DNA from: Pedobacter chitinilyticus
Lineage (GTDB): Bacteria; Bacteroidota; Bacteroidia; Sphingobacteriales; Sphingobacteriaceae
Direction: 5' to 3'
Assembly (NCBI RefSeq): GCF_003313385.1
Contig: NZ_QMHN01000002.1
Span: forward strand, 692,603-756,602
Length of the DNA: 64,000 nucleotides
Part shown: one piece after another, positions 55,729-64,000 of the stretch
Position numbering within the stretch: position 1 is the stretch's first letter
Layout of the letters: the number at the start of each line of letters is the position of its first letter
Notes under the pieces: model-generated
What the model was told of the DNA's origin: nothing
What the model saw: only the letters and a program-made list of their open reading frames with translations
Databases searched by the model: none
Program-made: the position numbers and the translations under genes

Positions 55729-58113
55729 TTACCCCGAACAGCTAATGCAACCTTCTTCCATTGAACAAACTGGTCCGTCTACAATTTCCTCTGCAACTTG
55801 ATCTTGAGGAATATTTGCAGGAATTACAGCTTCAATTGCTTTACCACCTTGGTTTTCTACCGTAAACTTAACTGCTTGAGAAGCCGCTTGTGTACGTAGG
55901 TAGTACATACCCGTTTTCAATCCTTTTTTCCAAGCATAGAAGTGCATTGAAGTTAGTTTTGAAGTATTTGGTGCATTGATAAATAAGTTTAATGATTGAG
56001 ATTGGCAAATATATGCGCCTCTATCAGCAGACATATCAATGATGTTCTTCATCTTAATTTCCCAAACTGTTTTGTACAGTTCTTTGATATAATCAGGAAT
56101 TTCTGCAATGTCTTGAATAGAACCGTTAGCTAAGATAATTCTATCTTTCATTTGAGGGCTCCACAAACCTAAAGCCACTAAGTCTTTCAATAAGTGTTTG
56201 TTTACCACGATAAACTCACCACTTAATACCCGACGGGTATAGATATTTGAAGTGTATGGCTCAAAACACTCGTTGTTTCCTAAGATTTGAGAGGTTGAAG
56301 CGGTTGGCATTGGTGCTACCAATAATGAATTGTATACACCTGTTTTTACCACACGTTTGCGTAAGGCATCCCAATCCCAACGGTTGCTATCTGGTGTAAC
56401 GTTCCATAAGTCGAACTGGAATTTCCCTTTAGATAGTGGAGAACCTTTGAAAGTTTTATATGGACCATGTTTCACCGCCAAATCAGCCGAAGCAGTCATT
56501 GCAGCAAAATAGATGGTTTCAAAAATGTCTTTGTTCAATTGTTTAGCGGCATCGCTTTCGAAAGGATAACGCATTAAGATAAAGGCATCAGCCAAACCTT
56601 GTACGCCTAAACCAATTGGACGGTGACGGAGGTTTGAGTTTTCGGCCTCTTTTACTGGATAGTAATTATGATCGATGATTTTATTCAAGTTCAAAGCAGC
56701 CTGATAAGTTACCTCGTATAATTTTTGATGATCAAACTCACCATTGATTACGAAACGAGGCAATGCCAATGATGCCAAATTACATACCGCTACTTCATCT
56801 TTAGAGGTATACTCGATAATCTCGGTACACAAGTTAGAAGACTTGATAGTTCCTAAGTTTTGTTGGTTCGATTTGCTGTTTGCAGCATCTTTATACAACA
56901 AATAAGGGGTTCCAGTTTCAATTTGAGAATCTAAAATAGCGAACCAAAGTTCTTGTGCTTTTACTACTTTACGAGCTCTTCCTTCTTGCTCATATTTAAC
57001 ATATAGCTTGTTGAATTCTTCGCTATGGCAATCTGCTAAACCAGGAGCCTCATCTGGAGAGAACAAGCTCCAATCACCATTCTCTTCTACACGTTGCATG
57101 AATAAATCAGAAATCCAAAGTGCATAGAACAAGTCACGAGCACGCATTTCCTCTTTACCATGGTTTTTACGCAAATCCAAGAATTCGAAAACATCAGCAT
57201 GCCAAGGCTCTAAATAAATAGCAAAGGCGCCTTTACGTTTACCACCACCTTGATCTACATAACGAGCGGTATCATTAAAAACACGTAACATTGGCACAAT
57301 ACCGTTACTTGTACCGTTAGTTCCGCCAATATAAGCTCCAGTTGCACGGATATTGTGGATGCTTAGACCAATACCACCTGCGCTTTGAGAAATTTTAGCA
57401 GTTTGCTTTAAAGTATCATAAATACCTTCAATGCTATCGTCTTGCATGGTTAACAAGAAACATGACGACATTTGAGGCTTTGGTGTAGCTGCATTGAATA
57501 AAGTTGGCGTAGCGTGTGTAAACCAACGCTCGCTCATTAAGTTATAAGTAGCAATAGCGCTTTCGATATCTTCTTTGTGGATACCGATAGCCACACGCAT
57601 AAACAAGTGCTGAGGACGCTCAACAATTTGTCCATTAACTTTTAAAAGGTATGATTTTTCTAATGTTTTGAAACCGAAATAATCAAAGCCGAAATCTCTG
57701 TCGTAAATAATAGTACTGTCCAAAATTTCTGCATTATCTTGGATTACTTTCCATACGTCATCAGCAATTAAAGCTGAATCTTTTCCTGTTTTGGGATCAA
57801 TGTAGTTGAACAACAACTCCATTGTTTTAGAAAACGATTTTAACGTGTTTTTGTGCAAGTTAGAAACAGCAATACGTGAAGCTAACAAAGCATAGTCAGG
57901 ATGTTTAGTGGTTAAAGACGCTGCTGTTTCAGCTGCTAAGTTATCCAATTCAGAAGTGGTTACCCCATCGTACAAGCCTTCGATCACTTTTCTAGCTACA
58001 TCAATTGGATCTACCAGTTCAGCATTAAAACCATAGCACAGCTTCTCTATCCTAGCTGTAATCTTGTCAAATTTCACCGCTTCACTGCGGCCGTCTCTTT
58101 TTATTACAAACAT
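55729..58113 (-). CDS. nrdA: Class Ia ribonucleoside-diphosphate reductase, alpha subunit
   Basis: A 794-residue catalytic subunit. An N-terminal ATP-cone ([22 protein letters not shown], to about residue 90) mediates dATP regulation. The active-site Cys residues occur in QMSSCFLL and CNLASLALP, and the thiyl-radical Cys in NNECFEP; the C-terminal redox pair lies in EEGCISCSG with Cys-789 and Cys-792. It reduces ribonucleoside diphosphates to deoxy forms. nrdB is upstream in the same direction with 123 bases between; the order nrdB then nrdA is the usual one in Bacteroidota. Confidence 0.97.
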   Translation of the reverse strand: MFVIKRDGRSEAVKFDKITARIEKLCYGFNAELVDPIDVARKVIEGLYDGVTTSELDNLAAETAASLTTKHPDYALLASRIAVSNLHKNTLKSFSKTMELLFNYIDPKTGKDSALIADDVWKVIQDNAEILDSTIIYDRDFGFDYFGFKTLEKSYLLKVNGQIVERPQHLFMRVAIGIHKEDIESAIATYNLMSERWFTHATPTLFNAATPKPQMSSCFLLTMQDDSIEGIYDTLKQTAKISQSAGGIGLSIHNIRATGAYIGGTNGTSNGIVPMLRVFNDTARYVDQGGGKRKGAFAIYLEPWHADVFEFLDLRKNHGKEEMRARDLFYALWISDLFMQRVEENGDWSLFSPDEAPGLADCHSEEFNKLYVKYEQEGRARKVVKAQELWFAILDSQIETGTPYLLYKDAANSKSNQQNLGTIKSSNLCTEIIEYTSKDEVAVCNLASLALPRFVINGEFDHQKLYEVTYQAALNLNKIIDHNYYPVKEAENSNLRHRPIGLGVQGLADAFILMRYPFESDAAKQLNKDIFETIYFAAMTASADLAVKHGPYKTFKGSPLSKGKFQFDLWNVTPDSNRWDWDALRKRVVKTGVYNSLLVAPMPTASTSQILGNNECFEPYTSNIYTRRVLSGEFIVVNKHLLKDLVALGLWSPQMKDRIILANGSIQDIAEIPDYIKELYKTVWEIKMKNIIDMSADRGAYICQSQSLNLFINAPNTSKLTSMHFYAWKKGLKTGMYYLRTQAASQAVKFTVENQGGKAIEAVIPANIPQDQVAEEIVDGPVCSMEEGCISCSG

Positions 58114-58236
58114 CCTTACTAAATTTTATGGTGCATATCTACATAGCGGCACCTGGTTTCAAAAATTTTATTAGTATTAAGATGAGATGTGAGTATAGAG
58201 CGTAATACTTTACACCTCGATCATCTTTTTTAATGG

Positions 58237-59208
58237 TTAAAAATCCTCGTCTAATGAGAAAGCTTGCGCTTTATCTTCTGAGGCAGTTAATACACCACTT
58301 TTTTGGTAATCGCCTACGCGTTTCTCAAAGAAGTTGGTTTTTCCTTGCAATGAAATCATTTCCATGAAATCAAAAGGATTGGTGGCATTATAAATCTTGG
58401 TATAGCCTAATTCTCCTAACCATCTATCCGCAACAAATTCAATATATTGTTTCATCAAGTCTGCATTCATACCAATTAGTTTAACCGGAAGTGCATCAGT
58501 AATGAAATCTTTTTCAATTTCTACAGCATCTTTAATGATGGTGTGTACTTGTTCTTGGCTAAGTTTATTTTGCAACATGCTGTACAATAGACATGCGAAT
58601 TCACAGTGTGAACCTTCATCTCTAGAGATCAACTCGTTACTGAAAGTTAAACCTGGCATTAAACCACGTTTCTTTAACCAAAAGATAGAGCAGAAACTAC
58701 CGCTAAAGAAAATACCTTCAACCGCGGCAAAAGCCACTAGTCTCTCCGCAAAAGTTCCATTATCTATCCAACGTAATGCCCACTCAGCTTTTTTCTTCAC
58801 TGCAGGCACCGTGTCTATCGCATGGAAAAGTCTGTCTTTCTCTTCTGGATCTTTTACGTAAGTGTCAATCAGTAAAGCGTAGGTTTCAGAATGGATATTT
58901 TCCATCATGATTTGGAAACCATAGTAACAACGTGCTTCTGGAATTTGAACCTCACTCATAAAGTTAACCGCAAGGTTTTCGTTCACGATACCATCGCTGG
59001 CCGCAAAGAAAGCCAAAATATGAGAAATGAAATGACGCTCTCCGCTATTCAAATTCTCCCAATGCTTGATGTCGTCAGACAAATCAATTTCTTCCGCCGT
59101 CCAAAAGCTCGCTTCTGATTTTTTGTACATTTCCCAAATAGCAGGATACTTAATTGGCAATAGCACAAAACGGTCCTTGTTTTCCTTTAATAATAATTCT
59201 TCTTCCAT
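58237..59208 (-). CDS. nrdB: Class Ia ribonucleotide reductase, beta subunit
   Basis: A 323-residue diiron protein. The motif MENIHSETY at about residues 102-110 holds Glu-103, His-106 and radical Tyr-110 in the order found in the class Ia enzymes of eukaryotes and many Bacteroidota; a second set of ligands is in [17 protein letters not shown] near residue 190-206. It generates the tyrosyl radical passed to NrdA. A full-consensus -7 element lies about 200 bases upstream. Confidence 0.96.
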   Translation of the reverse strand: MEEELLLKENKDRFVLLPIKYPAIWEMYKKSEASFWTAEEIDLSDDIKHWENLNSGERHFISHILAFFAASDGIVNENLAVNFMSEVQIPEARCYYGFQIMMENIHSETYALLIDTYVKDPEEKDRLFHAIDTVPAVKKKAEWALRWIDNGTFAERLVAFAAVEGIFFSGSFCSIFWLKKRGLMPGLTFSNELISRDEGSHCEFACLLYSMLQNKLSQEQVHTIIKDAVEIEKDFITDALPVKLIGMNADLMKQYIEFVADRWLGELGYTKIYNATNPFDFMEMISLQGKTNFFEKRVGDYQKSGVLTASEDKAQAFSLDEDF

Positions 59209-59586
59209 AAACTCTCTTTTTACGTTGTTAGAAAATGTTTAGCAGCAGCATAAATGATATTCTTTAACAGTGAAACCGCCTAACAAACCGTACTTAGTTT
59301 ACATAATTAAAAAAGTTGAGATTATCTGCTTTTTCAAACGAACTAAATAGCAATCAGTTATAACAATAATTGGGGTGCTTTCTATTAAAGAACTTCGTAT
59401 AACAAATATAAAAGTTAGGGCTTTTTTTGGGCTACAAAGTTGTTAACATGTATCTGATTTTGTGGGGATTTCCGATCAAAATTCTGTCATAAACAGGGAA
59501 GAAAAAAGCTAATTATTTCTTTTTAAGCACTTATGAAATAAAAACGAGTGTTAATAATTTTAAAATGAGTCTAAATTCTAGCACTT
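59209..59586. other. Upstream region of nrdB, 378 bases
   Basis: AT-rich, without ORF. It contains the candidate nrdB promoter (59403-59438). I looked for an NrdR-box-like pair by eye and saw none convincing. The first part includes TTCTTTAACAGTGAAAC and a GCAGCAGCATAAATG stretch of unknown meaning. Confidence 0.5.
59403..59438 (-). promoter_or_regulatory. Candidate promoter for nrdB-nrdA
   Basis: On the minus strand TATATTTG (59403-59410) matches the -7 consensus, with TTTG (59435-59438) upstream; the 24-base spacer is longer than the ideal 19-21. About 195 bases of leader would follow before nrdB. Confidence 0.45.
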
Positions 59587-59976
59587 TTACTCTTGCACGT
59601 AGGAGATTTCCACACGGGCGTAACCCAACCTGTAAATCCCTATTTCCTTGGCCGCAGCCACTGAAATATCCAAGGCAAACTTCTTACTGAAAGGACCTCT
59701 ATCGTTTACCCTCACCTGTACAGTTTTGCCAGTATGCAGGTTGCGTACAGTAATTAAAGTACCAAAAGGTAAAGTGCGATGGGCTGCCGTAAATTTCTTG
59801 GCTCGATAGCGTTCACCACTGGTGGTTTTACGCCCTTCAAACTTTTTGGCGTAGTATGTAGTGAAAATGATTTTCTTAATGGTATCGGGAGCTTTAGATA
59901 CGATGTCCTGCGCCCGGGCAGTAAAAACAAACAGGCATAAGCACAGTAATAATCTAACAGGTTTACAATATCTCAT
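59587..59976 (-). CDS. RlpA-like septal ring lytic transglycosylase family protein
   Basis: A 129-residue secreted protein with signal VRLLLCLCLFVFTARAQ. The double-psi beta-barrel has the RlpA pattern: TYYAKKFEGRKTTSGERY, FTAAHRTLPFGTLITVRNL and VRVNDRGPFSKKFALDISVAAAKEIGI, with conserved NDRGP and Asp in LDIS. RlpA proteins act on peptidoglycan glycan strands without peptide stems. This one is a minimal DPBB protein with no SPOR domain. A TATATTTG -7 element on the minus strand lies at 60020-60027. Confidence 0.9.
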   Translation of the reverse strand: MRYCKPVRLLLCLCLFVFTARAQDIVSKAPDTIKKIIFTTYYAKKFEGRKTTSGERYRAKKFTAAHRTLPFGTLITVRNLHTGKTVQVRVNDRGPFSKKFALDISVAAAKEIGIYRLGYARVEISYVQE

Positions 59977-60019
59977 TAATACTCTATTTAGATTGCGGCC
60001 TCTTTTTAAAGAGGGGTAG

Positions 60020-60027
60020 CAAATATA
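60020..60027 (-). promoter_or_regulatory. Candidate -7 element of the rlpA-like gene
   Basis: Minus-strand TATATTTG, 44 bases before the start codon, matches TAnnTTTG. No clear -33 TTG at the right distance. Confidence 0.4.
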
Positions 60028-60071
60028 GTAAAACGCTTAATTTATAAAAAGATAGACACTCTATATAAAAC

Positions 60072-60102
60072 AAAAGCCCCTTCAGTAACCTGAAGGGGCT
60101 TT
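60072..60102 (-). terminator. Terminator after the rpsF-rpsR-rplI operon
   Basis: AAAGCCCCTTCAG and CTGAAGGGGCTTT pair perfectly around TAAC; on the minus strand the T run follows. Confidence 0.9.
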
Positions 60103-60122
60103 GTATTTTGTATAAGCTAAAA

Positions 60123-60566
60123 TTACTCAGCTACTACTTCGAAAGGAACTTTTACTTTCACTTCTTTGTGTAAGTTCAAGTTCGCGATGTATTCGCCCAA
60201 AGTTTTAGGCTCAGTTTCGAAAGTAATACGACGACGGTCAACGTCAAAACCTTTAGCTTTTAATGCGTCAGCCACTTGGATCGTGTTAACCGCACCAAAG
60301 ATTTTTCCTGTTTCACCAGCTTTAGCACCAATGCTTAATTTAACATCAGCCAACTTAGCTGCGATACCTTCAGCGTCTTTTTTAATTTTCTCTTGTTTAA
60401 AAGCAGCCTGTTTAAGGTTTTCTGCTAATACTTTCTTTGCAGAAGGAGTTGCTAAAATTGCAAAGCCTTGTGGAATTAAGTAATTACGACCAAAACCAGG
60501 TTTTACCGTTACGATATCATCTTTCTCACCTAGTGATTTGATATCTTGCTTTAAAATAATTTCCAT
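60123..60566 (-). CDS. rplI: 50S ribosomal protein L9
   Basis: A 147-residue protein with the L9 N-terminal domain (MEIILKQDIKSLGEKDDIVTVKPGFGRNYLIPQGFA), a long connecting helix (VLAENLKQAAFKQEKIKKDAEG) and the C-terminal domain ending in LHKEVKVKVPFEVV. It binds 23S rRNA domain V near the L1 stalk base. It is third in the rpsF-rpsR-rplI operon, ten bases after rpsR. Confidence 0.98.
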   Translation of the reverse strand: MEIILKQDIKSLGEKDDIVTVKPGFGRNYLIPQGFAILATPSAKKVLAENLKQAAFKQEKIKKDAEGIAAKLADVKLSIGAKAGETGKIFGAVNTIQVADALKAKGFDVDRRRITFETEPKTLGEYIANLNLHKEVKVKVPFEVVAE

Positions 60567-60576
60567 TGCTCAGTTC

Positions 60577-60840
60577 CTATTTTAATTGGTCAGTAACGAA
60601 AGGCAACAAACCGATGTGACGAGCACGTTTTACTGCTTGAGCCACTTTACGTTGAAATTTCAAAGAAGTACCAGTTAAACGACGAGGTAAAATTTTACCT
60701 TGTTCGTTAACGAACTTCAATAAAAAGTTTGCGTCTTTATAATCAATGTATTTGATGCCATTTTTCTTGAAACGGCAATATTTTTTTCTGTTATCCTCCA
60801 CTTTTGGAGCTGTAACATATTGAATTTGATCTCTTGCCAT
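60577..60840 (-). CDS. rpsR: 30S ribosomal protein S18
   Basis: An 87-residue protein with the S18 signature [31 protein letters not shown] (residues 29-59) and [11 protein letters not shown] near the C-terminus. It forms a heterodimer with S6 on the small subunit platform. Its start codon ATG overlaps the last base of the rpsF stop codon. Confidence 0.98.
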   Translation of the reverse strand: MARDQIQYVTAPKVEDNRKKYCRFKKNGIKYIDYKDANFLLKFVNEQGKILPRRLTGTSLKFQRKVAQAVKRARHIGLLPFVTDQLK

Positions 60841-61199
60841 TACGCTGTAGCCTCCTCTTTCTTAGTTTTGTTAAAAGCTCCGCTACGTTTTTTCTCGTTG
60901 TAGGCAACCGCGTGACGGTCTAATCTTACAGTTAAGAAACGTAAAACACGCTCATCGCGTTTTAATTCTAGCTCTAACTTGTTAATGATTTCACCATTAG
61001 ATTTGTATTCTGTAAGGTGAAAGAATCCGTTTGCTTTTTTGTCAATCGGATACGCTAATTTTCTCAAACCCCAATTATCTTCTGCGATAATTTCGGCTCC
61101 GCTATCAGAAATGATGCCTTTAAATTTGGCAATTGCCTCTTTTGCAGCTTCTTCTGACAACAATGGGGTAAGAACGATAACAGTTTCGTACTGATTCAT
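60840..61199 (-). CDS. rpsF: 30S ribosomal protein S6
   Basis: A 119-residue protein with the S6 ferredoxin-like fold pattern: [16 protein letters not shown] at the start, [24 protein letters not shown] at about 43-66 and [22 protein letters not shown] at about 78-99, followed by a basic tail ([14 protein letters not shown]). It binds 16S rRNA with S18. The gene has a consensus promoter 49 bases upstream. Confidence 0.98.
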   Translation of the reverse strand: MNQYETVIVLTPLLSEEAAKEAIAKFKGIISDSGAEIIAEDNWGLRKLAYPIDKKANGFFHLTEYKSNGEIINKLELELKRDERVLRFLTVRLDRHAVAYNEKKRSGAFNKTKKEEATA

Positions 61200-61247
61200 T
61201 GTTTTTATTTAATTAATTTTTTAATCTATTCCGCTTAAAACGGGCTG

Positions 61248-61278
61248 CAAATGTAACAATATATTTCTATAAATCAAA
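61248..61278 (-). promoter_or_regulatory. Consensus primary-sigma promoter of rpsF-rpsR-rplI
   Basis: On the minus strand TTTG (61275-61278), a 19-base spacer and TACATTTG (61248-61255) match the Bacteroidota consensus TTTG-N19-TAnnTTTG exactly. Transcription would start near 61241, giving a leader of about 40 nt. Confidence 0.85.
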
Positions 61279-61393
61279 GCGTTGTTTTGAAAAAGAAGGG
61301 AGCTACGAAATAGCAATTACCTAAATTTCATCTAAAGAACCTATAAAAAGCAACTACCCGCATATAAATGCCATTTTCATACTCCCAGAAAAC

Positions 61394-61425
61394 AAAAAAG
61401 CACCTCCCCTTGGGGCGATGCTTTA
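61394..61425 (-). terminator. Terminator of the secreted-protein gene at 61447
   Basis: AAAAAAGCA, CCCC-TT-GGGG core and TGCTTT form a stem; on the minus strand the T run follows. It lies about 20 bases past the stop. Confidence 0.65.
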
Positions 61426-61446
61426 CTTATCAGAGTATATAGTTGT

Positions 61447-62037
61447 TTAAAGCTTGATGGTTTCTGAGAATTCCTGGTTGGCAGTCCTAACCACAAAAGT
61501 AAGCTGTCTTGAAGGTGTTCTGCTTACATCGTATTTCTTAATCACTTTTGCTTCGTTAGTATAAACATCCTCATGAAGTTTTTCATTAAACTCGTTATAG
61601 ATGTCTACCTGCACTTCTCCTTCGGCTACACCATTTAAATTAAGGGTTACCACATCGTTCTCTTTCGCTAAACTTGGTTTTTTGAAAAGTTTCACCACTG
61701 GAACAGCTACTATTGCGCTATCAGCAGTAATATTGATTTGGTAAGTCACCGTTTTTAAAGGAGATTCCATTTTAAGGGTATAAAGCCCCACTGGCAAAGC
61801 ACTTAGGTCGTAAGTTTTAAACTTATTACTCACCGTTTTTAGCCTTTGCTCGTAAAGCACCTCGTCAGTTGCCGAGTATAAAGTAAGGTCTATATTCTGG
61901 GATTCGTTGGTGATAAAGCTCACCCATTTGTTATTCTCTTTTGCTACTTTAACTAAAAGCTCCATGTCATCGGCTTTGGCAACATTTACCATCAATACCG
62001 AGAGGATTACTAAACTAAATCTGAATAAATTTTTCAT
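61447..62037 (-). CDS. Secreted protein of unknown function with beta-sandwich-like repeats
   Basis: A 196-residue protein with a signal peptide (NLFRFSLVILSVLMVNVAKA). The mature part has two related segments with strand patterns like the C-terminal secretion domains of Bacteroidota (DLTLYSATDEVLYEQRLKTVSNKFKTYDLSALPVGLYTLKM and VQVDIYNEFNEKLHEDVYTN...RQLTFVVRTANQEFSETIKL). The pattern LPVGLYTLKM is like that of T9SS sorting domains, but the second lacks the usual GxYxL(K)V. Function unknown. The next gene (AraC) is divergent with 174 bases between. Confidence 0.75.
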   Translation of the reverse strand: MKNLFRFSLVILSVLMVNVAKADDMELLVKVAKENNKWVSFITNESQNIDLTLYSATDEVLYEQRLKTVSNKFKTYDLSALPVGLYTLKMESPLKTVTYQINITADSAIVAVPVVKLFKKPSLAKENDVVTLNLNGVAEGEVQVDIYNEFNEKLHEDVYTNEAKVIKKYDVSRTPSRQLTFVVRTANQEFSETIKL

Positions 62038-62211
62038 TGCTGATTTATTTAAAATGTTAATACTTATTTAACAAGAGCAAATTTAGTTAGTAATCAGGCG
62101 CTTATTATGTTTCATATTTCCCAGTATATATGCTATTTTAACCATTAATATTAAATTAACATATAAAATTATCAATAACACATATATTTTGATTAATTTA
62201 GCGTTAAGAAA

Positions 62212-63081
62212 ATGAAAAAAATCAAACCAAGCTTTGAAGCCATTGAGCCTTCCTTTGGAAGTTCCTTTTACTATTCGAAATACCTGCAAAACACCAATAA
62301 CAAAGCACACGTTTGGCACTATCATCCAGAAGTGGAAATGGTGTTTGTAAATGGCGGCTCTGGAAAAAGGCAAATTGGTAGCCATATCTCTTATTATAAT
62401 GATGGAGATTTGATATTGATTGGCAGTAACCTACCCCACTGCGGTTTTACCGACGAAACTACGGGCAATACCAATGAGGTAGTTATTCAAATGAAGCCAG
62501 ATTTTTTGGGCACCGATTTTTTAACGCTAAAAGAAACCAAGGGGATTGCTACTTTATTTGAAAAAGCCAAGTATGGCATTGCTTTTGGCGAAGACACTAA
62601 AAAGCTTGTTGGCCCTATTCTTGAAAAAATGAACAACATGTGGCCTTTTGAAAAACTACTGGCTTTATTAGGTGTTTTGCGAGAGCTTGAACAGGCTTTT
62701 GATTATAAACTACTGAATGCACAAAATTTCTCCTTGGAGATGCAGGCCCAGGACAATGACCGCATCAGCATGATTTTTAATTACGTGAAAGACCACTTCA
62801 CCGAGGAAATTAGCTTGGAGCAGGTTGCCGAAATGGCCAGCATGACCGTTCCTTCTTTTTGTAGGTATTTTAAAAAGATGACCAAAAAGACCTTTACCAA
62901 ATTTGTGAATGAATACCGAGTGGTGCATGCCTCGAAACTTTTGGCCGAAAAAAGAACCAGCATAGCCAATATTAGTTACGAAAGCGGCTTCCACAACTTT
63001 AGCCATTTTAACAAGATATTTAAGGAGTTTACGGGGAAGAGTGCCTCGCAATATAGAAAAGAACTGAAGTCTATTATATAA
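62212..63081 (+). CDS. AraC-family transcriptional regulator with N-terminal cupin-like domain
   Basis: A 289-residue DNA-binding regulator. The N-terminal 120 residues have a cupin-like sensing domain (WHYHPEVEMVFVNGGSGKRQIG, then DGDLILIGSNLPHCGF). The C-terminal AraC/XylS domain has two helix-turn-helix parts: ISLEQVAEMASMTVPSFCRYFKKM (about 200-223) and SIANISYESGFHNFSHFNKIFKEFTGKS (about 249-276). It probably senses a small sugar-like ligand; this is from family knowledge. It is monocistronic; upstream divergent neighbour is a secreted protein. Confidence 0.9.
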   Translation: MKKIKPSFEAIEPSFGSSFYYSKYLQNTNNKAHVWHYHPEVEMVFVNGGSGKRQIGSHISYYNDGDLILIGSNLPHCGFTDETTGNTNEVVIQMKPDFLGTDFLTLKETKGIATLFEKAKYGIAFGEDTKKLVGPILEKMNNMWPFEKLLALLGVLRELEQAFDYKLLNAQNFSLEMQAQDNDRISMIFNYVKDHFTEEISLEQVAEMASMTVPSFCRYFKKMTKKTFTKFVNEYRVVHASKLLAEKRTSIANISYESGFHNFSHFNKIFKEFTGKSASQYRKELKSII

Positions 63082-63089
63082 GTATATAG

Positions 63090-63165
63090 TTTTCAGTTGG
63101 CAGTTCACAGTTGGCAGTTGGCAGTCCGCAGTTGGCCATTAGCAGTTTTCAGTGGCCAAAAGCGC
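63090..63165. repeat. CAGTTGGCAGT heptamer-type microsatellite
   Basis: A degenerate tandem of CAGTTGG/CAGTTCA/CAGTCCG words (7-base period) occupies this stretch after the AraC gene. Similar TAGCAGT and AGTTAAA runs occur at 12535 and 26470. Confidence 0.75.
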
Positions 63166-63180
63166 ATACCTTTGTGATAT

Positions 63181-63236
63181 AAACCCGACTGAAAGCGGTA
63201 CCCAATTTTTAATTGGGTTTAGCAAAAGGCGGGGCT
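63181..63236. repeat. Short copy A4 of the composite palindrome, without inner hairpin
   Basis: AAACCCGACTGAAAGCGGTA and GCAAAAGGCGGGGCTAAG are the two borders, joined by CCCAATTTTTAATTGGG. It lacks the central B repeat of A1-A3. Confidence 0.7.
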
Positions 63237-63352
63237 AAGGTTGCCGATATTATTCTTCCTTTCGTTTTCGAAAAAATAATTCGGCAAAGCAACTTTTCAA
63301 CATTCAAACTTTTCAACCCTGCAACAATCAAATTTTTGCTATTTTCGTGCCA

Positions 63353-64000
63353 ATGGAAAATTTCATCGTTTCAGCCCGTAAATATCGCCCCGTCACGTTC
63401 GAAACCGTGGTTGGTCAGCAGCATATTACTGGAACTTTAAAAAACGCCATTAAAAATAACCAACTGGCACAAGCTTTTTTATTTTGCGGACCAAGGGGCG
63501 TTGGTAAAACCACCTGTGCCCGTATTTTGGCAAAAACCATTAACTGCACCAGCTTAACGCCCGAACAAGAGGCCTGTGGCACTTGCGAAAGCTGTCAATC
63601 GTTCCAGTCAGGGCACTCCTTTAACTTTCATGAGCTGGATGCGGCTTCTAACAACTCTGTTGACGACATTAGAAGTTTAATTGAGCAGGTACGGATTCCG
63701 CCACAAGCTGGAAAATACAAAATTTATATTATTGATGAGGTTCACATGCTTTCGACAAGTGCGTTTAATGCCTTTTTGAAAACTTTGGAAGAGCCACCTC
63801 CCTATGCTATTTTTATTTTAGCAACCACGGAGAAACATAAAATATTACCTACCATTTTGTCACGTTGTCAAATTTTCGACTTCAACAGAATTCAGGTAGA
63901 GGACATTTCCAGCCATTTGGCAAAAATTGCGGAACGAGAAAACATTGCTACAGACAACGACGGCTTGCATATTATTGCGCAAAAGGCTGATGGTGGTTTG
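63353..64000 (+). CDS. dnaX: DNA polymerase III subunit gamma/tau (3' truncated by window edge)
   Basis: The frame starts at ATG 63353 (MENFIVSARKYRPVTFETVVG) and stays open for 216 codons to the last base of the window. The AAA+ clamp-loader signature is complete: P-loop GPRGVGKTTCAR at about residues 45-56, zinc-binding cysteines in CGTCESC, DEXx-type IIDEVHMLSTSAFNAFLKTLEEPP, and LATTEKHKILPTILSRCQIF (sensor 1 and arginine finger SRC). It loads the sliding clamp. The -7-like TATTTTCG just before the start suggests a very short leader. Confidence 0.96.
   Translation, partial: MENFIVSARKYRPVTFETVVGQQHITGTLKNAIKNNQLAQAFLFCGPRGVGKTTCARILAKTINCTSLTPEQEACGTCESCQSFQSGHSFNFHELDAASNNSVDDIRSLIEQVRIPPQAGKYKIYIIDEVHMLSTSAFNAFLKTLEEPPPYAIFILATTEKHKILPTILSRCQIFDFNRIQVEDISSHLAKIAERENIATDNDGLHIIAQKADGGL

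Noticed and set aside
62083..62385. 100-codon minus-strand ORF over the start of the AraC gene and the divergent gap
   Set aside because: Overlaps the conserved N-terminal domain of the AraC regulator and starts in it; composition looks random.

Overview
The window is chromosomal DNA from a member of the Bacteroidota, most likely a Sphingobacteriaceae (Pedobacter-like) bacterium. The evidence is a SusC/SusD pair, -7 promoter elements of the TAnnTTTG type, a separate atpDC pair with a very short epsilon subunit, a parA-parB-DUF5683-dapB-lepB operon, a cysteine-rich CWC protein, outer-membrane and lipoprotein genes typical of the phylum, and intergenic spaces filled with palindromic repeats. 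No phage, transposase, plasmid gene or CRISPR array was seen.

Layout. 1-9400: the end of a Wzy-like polymerase, an M3 oligopeptidase, an amino-acid permease, then a tightly coupled operon (glycosyltransferase, methyltransferase, glycosyltransferase 2, exosortase) followed by a NodU-type carbamoyltransferase; this looks like an exosortase-linked exopolysaccharide locus. 9400-16800: obgE, adk, tRNA-Arg(ACG), a peroxiredoxin, a nucleotide-sugar reductase-like SDR protein, atpD-atpC, a small acetyltransferase and a secreted protein of unknown function. 17000-33900: a complete branched-chain amino-acid cluster (ilvE, ilvD, ilvB, ilvN, ilvC, leuC, leuD, leuB, leuA, ilvA), with a monooxygenase, a methyltransferase and a double ABC ATPase gene inserted. 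34100-40200: a small lipoprotein and a SusC/SusD pair behind two LacI-like palindromes. 40200-46600: a lone ABC ATPase, an ECF sigma / anti-sigma-like / beta-barrel operon, a DoxX protein and a MuiA-like protein with an inserted CarboxypepD-reg/SusC-plug-like segment. 46700-51100: lepB, dapB, DUF5683, parB, parA. 51200-64000: flavin reductase, DUF2891 protein, peptide-binding lipoprotein, CWC protein, nrdA/nrdB, RlpA, rpsF-rpsR-rplI, a secreted protein, an AraC regulator and the start of dnaX, which runs off the right edge.

The most interesting signals are two transcription attenuators, neither belonging to an obvious annotated gene. Upstream of ilvE there is a 33-codon leader rich in Leu/Val followed by a strong terminator. 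Between ilvE and ilvD there is a 24-codon leader with a Thr/Val/Ile run followed by a second terminator. In both cases I can draw a competing antiterminator by eye. Together they suggest that one pathway cluster is sensed twice, with different amino-acid specificities.

The second theme is repeats. At least four families of intergenic palindromes, one nested inside another, plus heptamer-like microsatellites that run into the 3' ends of genes and a 42-bp tandem array, occupy most long gaps.
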